Of a DNA stretch of 64,000 nt, positions 43,429 through 53,221 are shown piece after piece. The DNA comes from Apoderus coryli (taxonomy: Eukaryota > Arthropoda > Insecta > Coleoptera > Attelabidae): positions 12,751,135 through 12,815,134 of the forward strand of contig OU452202.1 of NCBI GenBank assembly GCA_911728435.2, given 5' to 3'. Within the stretch, counting starts at the first letter, position 1. Every line of letters starts with the position of its first letter. The notes under the pieces are model-generated. The model did not search any database. It was not told the origin of the DNA and saw only the letters and a list, made by a program, of their open reading frames with translations. The position numbers and the translations under genes are program-made.

Positions 43429-43480
43429 CTTTTATAATTAATTTTGTGATACCATTCGTCATACTAGGTTCACCACTCAT
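43429..43480 (-). CDS. net: Predicted first coding exon of the net-like gene
   Basis: An ATG at 43,480 opens MSGEPSMTNGITKLIIK and one extra base, ending at AAAAG|GTTCGT (intron from 43,428). Joining this to the acceptor at 41,688 keeps frame: the split codon gives Asp and then Ser-Ile before the Met at 41,680, adding 20 residues (354 in total). The donor is weak at +3, and no transcript data are available. If this exon is wrong, translation could start at 41,680. Confidence 0.5.
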
Positions 43481-44450
43481 GGAATTTTAACACAAAGGCT
43501 TAATATTAGTAAATAATTAAAAATAACTTAGTTATTAAATTTAAAATATCACAGCACAATTATTATTATTTAATAATTAATTAGAAAATATATCCTTATG
43601 GCACTACCTATATCACTTTAGTTTTTAACAGTTGGGAGATTCTTAATCCAAGTATTTTCATTTAATTTTCACTAGCTTCTTAAATAACGTTTCATTTCAC
43701 TATTTCTTCATCAAATACATCACAAACAATAAAAACTAGTGGACGCGACAGTAATTGTTGTCGAGTAACAACTGCTTGTGCGTCTATATTGAAAAGATTA
43801 TGAAATAGTATTAAGTGCATGCGTTACGTTCGCGATCGCAGCAGGCTTTTGAATGTGATACGATATTATAGTGAGTCCGGGTTGACATGATTGTTTTTGT
43901 TGTGTAAAAGCGCCTTCTGGGCGGCACACACACACTAGTGTATAAAGTTTGTGTAGTAGAGAGATGAGGTGGGGTATCGAGGGGTGGGTTGTGGGCGCTC
44001 CGTATGGCGCCAGCTGTCTGGACAAGTGTGAGAGTTAACAGGCTCGCCGAGAAAGAATTCGACGGTGAAATGGTTGGGAATTAGATGCACAGTTTTTACC
44101 AGTTTAATATTATATTTCAACATTTTTCAAGCGGGCAATATTTCCAAATAAATTTGCAAACGTTGCTTCGGACTGAGTCTATTCATGTTGAATTGCCAAA
44201 GCAAACTAACTCCAAAACAATCGAGAACTGTCAAATTAGCTATTATATAGAACTAACTACACATAATTCCCATATGGATTCGAGACGCTTAATCAGTGGA
44301 AAGCCTGTTGGTATTATCGCACATAGGCATGCATGGCACTGTCACACTATTAGCATATAATTTAAAAAGTAATGTCAAAGCAAATGAGATTTGGTATGTA
44401 ATGTAGCTTTATTATTCCATGATTCCAGGACTATGGTTTTTGCGCCTGTC
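43481..44450 (-). promoter_or_regulatory. Upstream region / likely promoter of the net-like gene
   Basis: This stretch lies 5' of the predicted first exon. It becomes GC-richer at 43,740-44,070, contains no recognised repeat, and has an E-box CAGCTG at 44,011-44,016 within GGCGCCAGCTGTCTGG. It is one of the longest repeat-free stretches in the window, which would fit a regulatory region. No TATA box or transcription start can be assigned with confidence. Confidence 0.35.
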
Positions 44451-44554
44451 AGTGAAAGAGATTTAAAATTGGTTATAAATAAAGAAGGGCATTTATGCAA
44501 AGTGTATGCTTTTTAGTGTTTTTCCGCATATTGTAAAAAGGTGCATATCGTGCA

Positions 44555-46206
44555 TATACAGGGTGTTAGTAAATAAGTGCGACAAACTTCAGGGTGTAAT
44601 TCTGCATGAAAAAATAATGACAGTTTGCTATATAAACATACGTCCGCAAATGCTTCATTTTCTGAGATATAATATAATATTTATTCACGCAGAAGCAATT
44701 AGTAGTTTTACAAACTTACACCTACATAAAAATACGCAAATAAATTAAAATATCTTTAAGCTTAAAAAGCCTGTTCGATTTCTTAACTACTAAAAATCCC
44801 CTAATCTGTCCATTCATAGAGCGCGGCAAAACAATAACGATCGATCTTATCCGACTTTACACTCTCTGCGAAAGTTATACTTGTGTGCACAGAATGCATG
44901 TCCAATCATCCACAATATGAGAGTACCTATGTTCTAAGTTCGCGCAATACAAATAAACCGACCAAAAGACCAATTATACTAATAACTAATACATATAAAT
45001 ATACCTTACACTAATAACAAACAATCAAACATTCAACAGAAATGCAGTGAACCACACTCCAAACGATTGTGTTAACTATAGTTTTTAAGATCTATTAAAC
45101 GATCAATTTCAGACCTGCCCAAAGATATTACCCATTCTTTAATTCTTTTTTTAAACAAAATACTTGAGTTTATTAGTTTATATTGTAGCGGAATTTTAGA
45201 GTACAACCTAGGACCCAAAAAGAAATAACTACGTTGTGCTATTGTCTTGACAGTGCGTGGTATTCTGCTCGCAGTTTCCCTCAACCGAGATACGGGGTGT
45301 TAAAGTTTTTCTTAAGAACTGAAGATTTATTGATTGCCCTGAAACCGTTTGAGTTATGCAAATGAAATTTAGTGAGTTTTAAGAGGTAGTTATTGCGCAT
45401 TTTTTGGCAAGCAATTAAGAATTTTATATTCATCAGTGGCGCGCATATGGGTAATGATCTCAATATTTTTAAAGAAAAAAATGGTACGCCATTGGAATTT
45501 TTCAAATAAAAAATCATTTTGCATTTCCTCGTTCAATTCGTGATAAAAAATCTCTCTTGTTTTTTTATCGTAGGGGGCATCGTCTTTGTGCAAAAAAATA
45601 AAACATCTTACCCCGTATTTTTAATTTCTTTAATACATTATCAAGAACTATCTAATACAATGAACATTAAACCAAAACAATAACAGAAAATAACACTAAT
45701 AATAAAAAAACGCTAATTTGACATTTCGTTGAAATATTCGTATTTAACAGAATGTTGACAGTAGCCTACTAGCGTCGCCGCGAGATGTTTTATTTTCTTG
45801 CACAAATGCCCCCTACGATAAAAAAGCAAGAGAGATTTTTTATCACAAATTGAACGAGAAATTCCAAAATGATTTCTAATTTAAAAAATTCCAGTGACGT
45901 ACTTTTTTTTTTTCAAAAAAATTGATATCATTGCCCGTATGCGCGCCACTGATGAACATAAAATTCTTAATTGCATGTCAAAAAATGCGCCATAACTACC
46001 TCTTAAAACCCACTAAATTTCATTTGCATATCTCCACCGGTTTCAGAGCAATCAATAAATCTTCAATTTTTAAGAAAAACTTTAACTGTATCTCAGCAGA
46101 AAACGAAGCATTTGCGGACATGTGTTTATATAGCAAACTGTCATTATTTTTTCATGCAGAATTACCTCCTGCAGTTTGTCGCACTTATTTACTAACACCC
46201 TGTATA
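44555..46206. mobile_element. Foldback element (TATACAGGGTGTTAGTAAAT ends) with nested LINE
   Basis: The ends TATACAGGGTGTTAGTAAAT and its complement (44,555 and 46,206) are inverted. The arms continue through GCATGAAAAAATAATGACAG and, beyond the nested LINE, through AAAGTTTTTCTTAA, GTTATGCAAATGAAATTTAG and ATCGTAGGGGGCAT (45,300-45,580 against 45,800-46,080). A LINE fragment interrupts the left arm at 44,670-45,286, flanked by GAGATA on both sides. The small ORFs in the arms mirror each other and are not genes. Confidence 0.75.
45072..45286 (-). pseudogene. LINE ORF C-terminal fragment nested in the foldback element
   Basis: The minus frame reads RIPRTVKTIAQRSYFFLGPR, then LYSKIPLQYKLINSSILFKK and RIKEWVISLGRSEID before a stop. 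This is the end of a LINE ORF2 (the AQRSxxFxGPRxYxxxP...FKxRxKxW pattern). It is 5'-truncated at 45,286, and its AT-rich 3' UTR runs to 44,670. The 6-bp duplication GAGATA (44,664-44,669; 45,287-45,292) marks the insertion. Confidence 0.7.
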
Positions 46207-46409
46207 TATGAAGTATATTCAGCCAAAAATTTTTACATTAATAATTGTTACAATAGAAATTCCTAATTCTATACATAATTTTTAAATTTAGATTACCAAA
46301 GCAGGTACCTAAATAGCGAGGAATGCCCACCCTAATAAAAGATGGTAAACAGACCATTGATATTTTAGATACCTATTTATAAAAGACGGTGTTTTTAAAA
46401 CCAACATTG

Positions 46410-46996
46410 GAAATAACTTCGATCGATTATGGAGAAACTGTGGAATAATCTGAATATCTGGTGTTGTCCGTAGGGCGACGGGACCAATTCGGCAAAAATA
46501 TTTTGAAGAATCTAGTATTTCCGGATATACTGGAAATGGGTGTCAACTTCCTTATTTCAAATACGACCCTATATAAATTATTTTTGTTTGGATTCTCCTT
46601 ATAATTCTAAACATATTTCATGCATAATATTATGTTATACCTATCGCCAGCCGTTTTCGAAATATTTGAAATTTCATGTCAAAAATGACGTTTTCAGAAT
46701 AAAGAATAATAACAATTTTTTATTATATGGAAGCTTTAATAATTTAATATCCTATGAGATATAGACCTACTTTAGGCTCCTATACGTATATTTTTTAGTA
46801 AATATTAATACAGGGTATTTGAAAAAAAAAGGAAAATAAATAAAATTGAAAAAAGTGTTATATATTTTTTTGCATCAAAAATAATGGCAAGTTTATGAAA
46901 AGATGTCTATCCCAAGAACTGATAGTTTTCAAAATATTGACAATTTTACATTTTTCTATTACAATAGTGATATGAATTTGAAAATTAATTGATTAT
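46410..46996. repeat. Left-half copy of foldback family F1
   Basis: The sequence follows 1,335-1,975 closely: CGATCGATTATGGAGAAAC, ACCAATTCGGC, AATGGGTGTCAACTTCCTTA and TTTTCGAAATATTTGAAATT. It lacks the ACCGGGTGTCCCAC terminus and stops where the next LINE fragment begins. Confidence 0.75.
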
Positions 46997-46999
46997 AGA

Positions 47000-47390
47000 A
47001 GAATAAATTAAAATCATTTTTGGTCGAAAATTGTTTTTATACATTGCAGGAGTTTTGTTCTATTGCGTCGTGACTTGCGAAGCTGTATCCCTCGTCCTGA
47101 AACAATGTTTTTTTTGTTATGTTTGTACCGTTTATTATGTTACTTATTTGTCTTACATTATACAAAAGTTGTATTCACTGTTTATATGTTTTAGTCGGCT
47201 GTCTTATATATTGTGTATTATGTCATGAATTTTAAATCTTGTTTGGTGTTTAAAAATTGCTAGAATACCTATTATGGACTTTAAATCATAAATATGTACT
47301 TTTTTTTACTTATGTGTGTGTATATTTAACTTGCCAATGTATATATTTGATATCTACCAATGAATGGCCAATAAAGATTATTATTTAGTT
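47000..47390 (+). mobile_element. LINE 3'-end fragment
   Basis: A T-rich 3' UTR-like sequence ends in CCAATGAATGGCCAATAAAGATTATTATTTAG (47,360-47,391), the polyadenylation-plus-triplet tail typical of the Jockey/CR1-like LINEs here. The frame at 47,031 is low-complexity translation and not a supported gene. The tail abuts the end of an oppositely oriented LINE at 47,391. Confidence 0.5.
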
Positions 47391-47437
47391 TTATCTCAGG
47401 TGGTCCTGGATATTATAGGCCCTGATGCAAGAGAGTT

Positions 47438-47893
47438 TGTGGTGCACTCGGTTTGCACCCTGTATTAACCAAGATTTCACCCTATTAAAATAAGTAATAT
47501 TAGTCTTACATAAACAAACATAGCATAACAAATCTACAATTGTGTTATGATAATAGAATCCAAAAACACATAACAAAACAATCGTATTATAATAACATAA
47601 TTCAAAACATTAAACAAAACCATTAACAGGTGTATTTATAATAACATAATTCAAGGCGCCACACTTGACGCTGACCTAGACCTAGCACGTACATTGCCAT
47701 ATAAATACAGTCACCTTTATAATTAAAAATAATCAGTTAATAGATGAAAAAGATGTAAATACCATGTATTCATTGTATATAAACATTCATCATCTAAAAT
47801 GTTATAAGTGTAAAATTGTTGAATATTAAGAATAATAAAACGTTGGTCCAACTATAAGTTGTTTTGATGAACTACAATAAAGGCGGCACTACA
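47438..47893 (+). repeat. 5' LTR
   Basis: The LTR contains a TATAAA at 47,700-47,705 within CATATAAATACAG and an AATAAA at 47,876-47,881 near its end, consistent with promoter and polyadenylation functions. It matches the 3' LTR base for base as far as I can read. Confidence 0.95.
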
Positions 47894-47911
47894 TGGCGAT
47901 CCTGCCCAACG
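47894..47911 (+). other. Primer-binding site
   Basis: TGGCGATCCTGCC begins immediately after LTR1. A TGG start complements the CCA end of a tRNA, as expected of the minus-strand primer site. The specific tRNA was not identified. Confidence 0.7.
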
Positions 47912-47977
47912 AATTTGATTCTGTAAAGCAGTCCCAGATAGAGAAACTTAAGAGTGAGTCAAATTTTATATACTAAT

Positions 47978-48178
47978 ATGGGAACGACGAGCTCGAAGCA
48001 CTCAGACGTCACCGATACGGGAGTAGTCAACGCTAATTTGATCCTCGACGAACAAACCATTCAAGCCCCTTTGGACGTAAAAATTTTATTGTATATCATC
48101 ACGGTAGTAATTATATTAATGGCAATTGAAAGATACGCTAAAGCATCCACAAAACATACAAGAGGACAAAGAAATTGA
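47978..48178 (+). CDS. Small ORF upstream of gag: myristoylation motif plus membrane segment
   Basis: From the ATG at 47,978 the protein has 66 residues and begins MGTTSSK, a typical N-myristoylation signal. A polar stretch follows, and then a hydrophobic segment ILLYIITVVIILMA ending in basic residues (ERYAKASTKHTRGQRN), as in a membrane-anchored protein. The frame is also open 8 codons upstream (ATG at 47,954), but the inner ATG exposes the glycine. It overlaps the start of gag (48,126) by 53 bases in another frame. A small membrane ORF ahead of gag may occur in other insect gypsy elements, but I cannot confirm this. Its role might be particle assembly at membranes; that is inference. Confidence 0.6.
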   Translation: MGTTSSKHSDVTDTGVVNANLILDEQTIQAPLDVKILLYIITVVIILMAIERYAKASTKHTRGQRN

Positions 48179-49022
48179 AGTACCAGCAAAAATGGCTATG
48201 ACAACGGTCGAATTCTTCAACTTCGCGCACCAAATACTGCCGAACGAATACAATGGAGCCGCGGAGAAACTTCAATCATTCTTGGACGCATTGCAACTGT
48301 TACAAGATAACGCTGAAGGACATGAATATCACGCCATAACATACGTCAAGACAAAACTCGTTGGAAAAGCAAGAGACAATGTTCTCCCAACAGATAGTCT
48401 ACAGGATATAATTGACAAAATAAAAAATAATACCATCCATGATAAATCAGAGTTAATAGCTGGAAAAATGGCTTCGCTACGCCAAAATCATAAGGACACA
48501 GCACAATTTGCTACGGAATTGGAAAACTTAACAAGTCTACTAAGAAAAGCTTACATTAACGAAGGAGTTCCAATCGCAGTCGCGGAACGATACACGACCA
48601 ACACCATGGTCAAAACGCTCAAGTCCAACGCCAGAAGTGACAGAACGAGACTGATAATGGAAGCTGGAAATTTTACAAGCTGCCACGAAGCATTGTCAAA
48701 GTTTATAGAGGTGGATACAGGAGCAACTCAACCCAACACAGTTCTATATACGAACCGATACAATTCAAGAAGAAGAGGCTACAGCACATATAACAGAGGT
48801 GGACAACACACACGCGAACATCACCGCCAGCAATATCAACCCCAGAGACACTCATCAACATATGGCAACAACCAACAACGACAGATGTACTCAAGACATT
48901 CCAGAGGAAACAACAGACGAAGACCTCAACAAAACTACCACGTCGTAAGACACTATACACAAGAAGAAGAAGCGGGAAACGATCAAGGCCCCCAACGAGG
49001 TCCAACGGGGGTAAGCCAGTAA
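48126..49022 (+). CDS. gag: Gag polyprotein of the gypsy-type element (298 aa)
   Basis: Gag builds the virus-like particle that packages the element RNA. The region after the in-frame MAMTTVEFF (residue 23) is helical capsid-like sequence with a typical retrotransposon Gag pattern (FLDALQLLQDNAEG, YVKTKLVGKARDNV, LRQNHKDTAQFATELENL). The C-terminus, about 215-285, is rich in Arg, Gly, Gln and Tyr (YNSRRRGYSTYNRGGQHTRE) and has no CCHC zinc knuckle, so RNA binding probably relies on basic residues. The start could be 48,126 or the ATG at 48,192. The stop is at 49,022. The pol frame is -1 relative to gag and stays open across the gag stop, near a run of G at 49,007-49,011, so -1 frameshifting is possible. 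Confidence 0.88.
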   Translation: MKDTLKHPQNIQEDKEIEVPAKMAMTTVEFFNFAHQILPNEYNGAAEKLQSFLDALQLLQDNAEGHEYHAITYVKTKLVGKARDNVLPTDSLQDIIDKIKNNTIHDKSELIAGKMASLRQNHKDTAQFATELENLTSLLRKAYINEGVPIAVAERYTTNTMVKTLKSNARSDRTRLIMEAGNFTSCHEALSKFIEVDTGATQPNTVLYTNRYNSRRRGYSTYNRGGQHTREHHRQQYQPQRHSSTYGNNQQRQMYSRHSRGNNRRRPQQNYHVVRHYTQEEEAGNDQGPQRGPTGVSQ

Positions 49023-49033
49023 ATATTTTTTAT

Positions 49034-52000
49034 ATGGACCTATCGCTCTCGAACTTCATCATTATCCAGTCAGACATAACAAAAAGAGAAGATACAACGC
49101 TAATTGTTGATACGGGAGCGGATATATCACTTATAAAATTGACAAAGATACATAGACACCTGAAACTAAACGAAAAATACGCAAGCGACATAAAAGGAGT
49201 CACCGATGGTTTATCAAGAACATATGGTACGATAAATATGATAATCTATCTCAATGGCTGCAATTTTCGGCATACCTTCCACGTGGTTGACGACAAATTT
49301 CCAATACCATCAGATGGAATACTTGGAAGGGATTTCATTACCAAATACAATTGCAATCTAGACTATGCAACTTGGACGATGTCAATTGATGGCAGAACAA
49401 CCATACGCATACTAAATGGCCCACGCAACGACCAACTGATAATACCACCTAGATGCGAAATTCTAAGAAAAATAAAAGAATTCGAACAATTAAAAGAAGA
49501 TGTCCTGGTCGACAATAAAGAAATTGCTGATGGTGTTTTTATAGCGAGTTCAATTATATCACGGTCAAGTCCAGTAATTAGATTAATAAACACAACATTC
49601 ACATATGCAACAATAAAAATCGCTGACATCACAACAACAAGGTTAAGCAACTATACGGTATACAACATACACAACTCGACAGATACTAGGAACGATCAAC
49701 TATTAAAAGAACTAAACGCCGATATTCCAAATTTTGCACGAAATGATATAGTGAAGTTATGTAAAGAATTTTCAGATATTTTCGGACTTTCAACAGACAG
49801 GCTGACTACAAATAATTTCTACAAACAGTCAATTAAATTGACAGATTCGTCGCCAGTATATATAAAAAACTACCGAACGCCGCACACTCAACTAGCCGAA
49901 ATAAATAAGCAAATCACAAGAATGATGGAAGATAACATAATTGAGCCCTCAACCGCAGAGTACAACAGTCCAATACTATTGGTACCCAAAAAATCGACGA
50001 ATGGAGACAAAAAATGGAGATTAGTGGTTGATTACAGACAGCTTAACAAGAAGTTAGTAGCTGACAAATTTCCATTACCCCGCATAGACGACATATTGGA
50101 TCAACTGGGAAGAGCAAAATTCTTCTCAGTACTTGATTTGAAATCCGGTTTTCATCAGATACCTCTGAACGAAAACTCAAGAGATATCACTACGTTCAGC
50201 ACAGCATATGGCTCATACAGATTCAACAGACTTCCATTTGGACTGAAGATAAGCCCCAACAGCTTTCAAAGAATGATGTGCATGGCTTTCGCTGGAATAA
50301 CACCTGAAAAGGCATTCTTATACATGGACGATCTAATCGTAACCGGCTGTTCCATACAACATCATCTACAAAACCTCAAAAGCGTTTTCAAAACTTGTAG
50401 AAAGTACAACATCAAACTGAATCCACAAAAATGTAAGTTTTTTCAAAGTGAAGTTACTTATCTAGGACACAAAATCACAGATAAAGGAATACTGCCTGAC
50501 GAATCAAAATTCGACGCGATAAACAAATATCCTGTACCAGCGGATGCAGAAGCAGTTAAACGATTCGTCGCCTTTTGCAACTACTACAGAAGATTCATAC
50601 CGCATTTTGCTGAAATGTGCCATCCACTCAACAAGCTTACGAGAAAGAATTCTACATTCACATGGACTAAGGAGTGCCAGACCTCGTTTGAGAAGCTAAA
50701 AATAGCTCTATTGCAACCCCAAATATTGCAATACCCTGATTTTAGTAAGCAATTCGTAATTACGACAGACGCATCAAAGCAAGCATGCGGAGCAATACTG
50801 TCACAACAGTTCGAAGGACAAGATCTACCAATCGCTTACGCCTCCAAGACATTCACGAAAGGAGAATCCAACAAATCCACCATAGAACAAGAACTAACAG
50901 CAATCCACTGGGCAATCAAACACTTCCGACCCTATCTCTACGGAAACAAGTTCATCGTCAAATCAGACCACAAACCACTCGTGTATCTATTCTCAATGAA
51001 GAACCCATCGTCAAAACTTACACGAATGCGACTCGACTTGGAAGAATACGACTTCGAGGTACAATACATAAAAGGAAAGGACAACGTAGGAGCAGACGCC
51101 CTGTCAAGAATTTCCATTAACGATCTCAAAGACATAACCAAGGGATCTGCCACAATATTAGCGATCACCCGTTCCATGACTAGAAGTACAAAGGAGAAAC
51201 CGACCCAAGAAGAAAAGACGGAAACAAAAGCAAAGTTACCAAAAGTATACGAAACCATGGATAATATTAGCATAATTAAGCTGCCCGTAGTCCGTTTTGA
51301 AATTATGCCCAACTATCTTCGGATGTTTATGGGAAAAAGAGGACAATTCAGCGCTGAAACAAGCATACATTTCGTTAACGGCAAATATTCACTAGAGAAT
51401 ATTTTGTCTAAGCTCCAGGAGTTAGCTGACGATCATAATGTTTTGCACATAAAAATGAAATTGAATGATGATATATTTAAATTGTATACAATAAATGAAG
51501 TAAAAGAAGCAGCAGAAAAATACTTAAAATTGGAAAGTATACGGTTATATAAGGAACCCGAAAATATTAAAGACAAGGTAACTAAGCTAAAACTCATAGA
51601 AAAATATCACGATAATCCGTTATTAGGAGGACACTGCGGACAAAAGCGACTTCTCAAGAAACTTCGCACGCTGTATAGATGGAAAGGAATGTCAAAGGAA
51701 GTAGCCAAGTATATCAACCAATGCCAAAAATGCCAATTAAATAAACGGAAACCAGGTCATCAGGAACCTATGGTAATAACGCCTACACCACAAAGAGCAA
51801 TGGAAGTTGTATGTATAGATACAATCGGCCCATTTATGACAACACCAAGAGGAAATGCTTACGCAGTCACTATGCAATGTGACCTAACCAAGTACATCGT
51901 CAACATACCCATCCCAAACAAGGAAGCCAGAACAATCGCTAGAGCAATCGTAAACAAATTCATTCTCGTATACGGCCCAATGAAACAGATCAGAACAGAT

Positions 52001-52615
52001 CTGGGAACCGAATATAAGAATGAAATTTTAGCAGAAATAACTAAGCTGCTGAATATAGACCATCAATTCTCAACAGCATATCACAGCCAATCAATGGGAG
52101 GATGCGAGAGGAACCATAAAGTACTAAACGAATACATCCGGATGTACATAAATGAAGCTAAGACAGATTGGGACGAATGGACAACATACTACAACTTTTG
52201 CTACAACACAACGCCGAGCTCTTACCATAACTACACCCCATTCGAGTTGGTATTTGGTAGAAGAACAGAAATTCCAGACATCCTCACCAACTCAACGATA
52301 GATCCGGTCTATAACATAGAGGCCTACTATCAAGAAGTTCGATATCGGCTTCAAGAAGCGCATAATCGCGTCAAAGAAGTTATACAAAGGGAGAAAGAGA
52401 AGCGAAAAATGGTATACGATCGGAAAGCAACAGGAATCGATGTGCAACAAGGAGACTTAGTCATGATAAGCAATGAAAATCGCACGAAGTTCGACCCATG
52501 GTACAAAGGACCACATGTGATAGTGAACAGTGAGCAAAATAGTGTAAATTGTACTATTAAAGACACAAAAAACAGAGACGTGAATATCCACAAAAACAGA
52601 GTGCAGTGTATATAG
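49034..52615 (+). CDS. pol: Pol polyprotein: protease, RT, RNase H, integrase (1,193 aa)
   Basis: Pol provides the enzymes for reverse transcription and integration. The protease has LIVDTGADISLI (active Asp at 26). The RT has VVDYRQLNKK, FFSVLDLKSGFHQIPL and the catalytic YMDD at 430-433. RNase H has ITTDASKQACGA (Asp 579) and later SDHKPLVYLF. The integrase has an HHCC finger (YHDNP...GGHCGQKR...CQKCQ) and the D929, D989, E1025 triad (CIDTIGP, RTDLGTEY, GGCERNH) with D-D(35)E spacing. There is no chromodomain. The domain order PR-RT-RH-IN is that of Ty3/gypsy. No stop or frameshift is seen, so this Pol may be functional. The listed start is the first ATG in frame; the true N-terminus may come from a Gag-Pol frameshift. 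Confidence 0.95.
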   Translation: MDLSLSNFIIIQSDITKREDTTLIVDTGADISLIKLTKIHRHLKLNEKYASDIKGVTDGLSRTYGTINMIIYLNGCNFRHTFHVVDDKFPIPSDGILGRDFITKYNCNLDYATWTMSIDGRTTIRILNGPRNDQLIIPPRCEILRKIKEFEQLKEDVLVDNKEIADGVFIASSIISRSSPVIRLINTTFTYATIKIADITTTRLSNYTVYNIHNSTDTRNDQLLKELNADIPNFARNDIVKLCKEFSDIFGLSTDRLTTNNFYKQSIKLTDSSPVYIKNYRTPHTQLAEINKQITRMMEDNIIEPSTAEYNSPILLVPKKSTNGDKKWRLVVDYRQLNKKLVADKFPLPRIDDILDQLGRAKFFSVLDLKSGFHQIPLNENSRDITTFSTAYGSYRFNRLPFGLKISPNSFQRMMCMAFAGITPEKAFLYMDDLIVTGCSIQHHLQNLKSVFKTCRKYNIKLNPQKCKFFQSEVTYLGHKITDKGILPDESKFDAINKYPVPADAEAVKRFVAFCNYYRRFIPHFAEMCHPLNKLTRKNSTFTWTKECQTSFEKLKIALLQPQILQYPDFSKQFVITTDASKQACGAILSQQFEGQDLPIAYASKTFTKGESNKSTIEQELTAIHWAIKHFRPYLYGNKFIVKSDHKPLVYLFSMKNPSSKLTRMRLDLEEYDFEVQYIKGKDNVGADALSRISINDLKDITKGSATILAITRSMTRSTKEKPTQEEKTETKAKLPKVYETMDNISIIKLPVVRFEIMPNYLRMFMGKRGQFSAETSIHFVNGKYSLENILSKLQELADDHNVLHIKMKLNDDIFKLYTINEVKEAAEKYLKLESIRLYKEPENIKDKVTKLKLIEKYHDNPLLGGHCGQKRLLKKLRTLYRWKGMSKEVAKYINQCQKCQLNKRKPGHQEPMVITPTPQRAMEVVCIDTIGPFMTTPRGNAYAVTMQCDLTKYIVNIPIPNKEARTIARAIVNKFILVYGPMKQIRTDLGTEYKNEILAEITKLLNIDHQFSTAYHSQSMGGCERNHKVLNEYIRMYINEAKTDWDEWTTYYNFCYNTTPSSYHNYTPFELVFGRRTEIPDILTNSTIDPVYNIEAYYQEVRYRLQEAHNRVKEVIQREKEKRKMVYDRKATGIDVQQGDLVMISNENRTKFDPWYKGPHVIVNSEQNSVNCTIKDTKNRDVNIHKNRVQCI

Positions 52616-52749
52616 CCATAAACATTATTAGTATAAGTTTTTGTATATATCCATTTAGTTATTTTTAGTTTATTTTACTCTAGGTGTATATAATAAAGCA
52701 TTACCAGATAATGACCTTCATTGCTGGCCACAATGAAGTTCATTCTCCC

Positions 52750-52761
52750 AAAAGGAGGAGA
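52750..52761 (+). other. Polypurine tract
   Basis: AAAAGGAGGAGA lies directly against the start of LTR2, as needed for plus-strand priming. Confidence 0.85.
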
Positions 52762-53217
52762 TGTGGTGCACTCGGTTTGCACCCTGTATTAACCAAGATT
52801 TCACCCTATTAAAATAAGTAATATTAGTCTTACATAAACAAACATAGCATAACAAATCTACAATTGTGTTATGATAATAGAATCCAAAAACACATAACAA
52901 AACAATCGTATTATAATAACATAATTCAAAACATTAAACAAAACCATTAACAGGTGTATTTATAATAACATAATTCAAGGCGCCACACTTGACGCTGACC
53001 TAGACCTAGCACGTACATTGCCATATAAATACAGTCACCTTTATAATTAAAAATAATCAGTTAATAGATGAAAAAGATGTAAATACCATGTATTCATTGT
53101 ATATAAACATTCATCATCTAAAATGTTATAAGTGTAAAATTGTTGAATATTAAGAATAATAAAACGTTGGTCCAACTATAAGTTGTTTTGATGAACTACA
53201 ATAAAGGCGGCACTACA
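52762..53217 (+). repeat. 3' LTR
   Basis: This is the partner of 47,438-47,893, with the same length and no difference detected by eye. It is followed by the AGTT TSD. Confidence 0.95.
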
Positions 53218-53221
53218 AGTT

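Larger units (their letters stand above)
47438..53217 (+). mobile_element. Complete Ty3/gypsy-type LTR retrotransposon
   Basis: Two 456-bp LTRs (47,438-47,893 and 52,762-53,217) read as identical by eye. Each begins TGTGGTGCAC and ends GGCACTACA. The element is flanked by AGTT (47,434-47,437; 53,218-53,221), has a primer-binding site after LTR1 and a polypurine tract before LTR2, and carries a small membrane ORF, gag and pol without a stop in any. There is no env: only about 145 bp separate pol from LTR2. Identical LTRs mean a very recent insertion. Clade placement near gypsy/17.6 is inferred. Confidence 0.95.

Noticed and set aside
45922..46266. 114-codon ORF, mirrored at 45,281-45,593
   Set aside because: Both are translations of the two arms of the same foldback element, on opposite strands.
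49363..51312. Minus-strand and alternative-frame ORFs under pol
   Set aside because: They are shadows of the intact pol frame, with no motifs of their own.
52616..52761. env gene making the gypsy element an errantivirus
   Set aside because: Only about 145 bp lie between the pol stop and LTR2, too short for an envelope gene.
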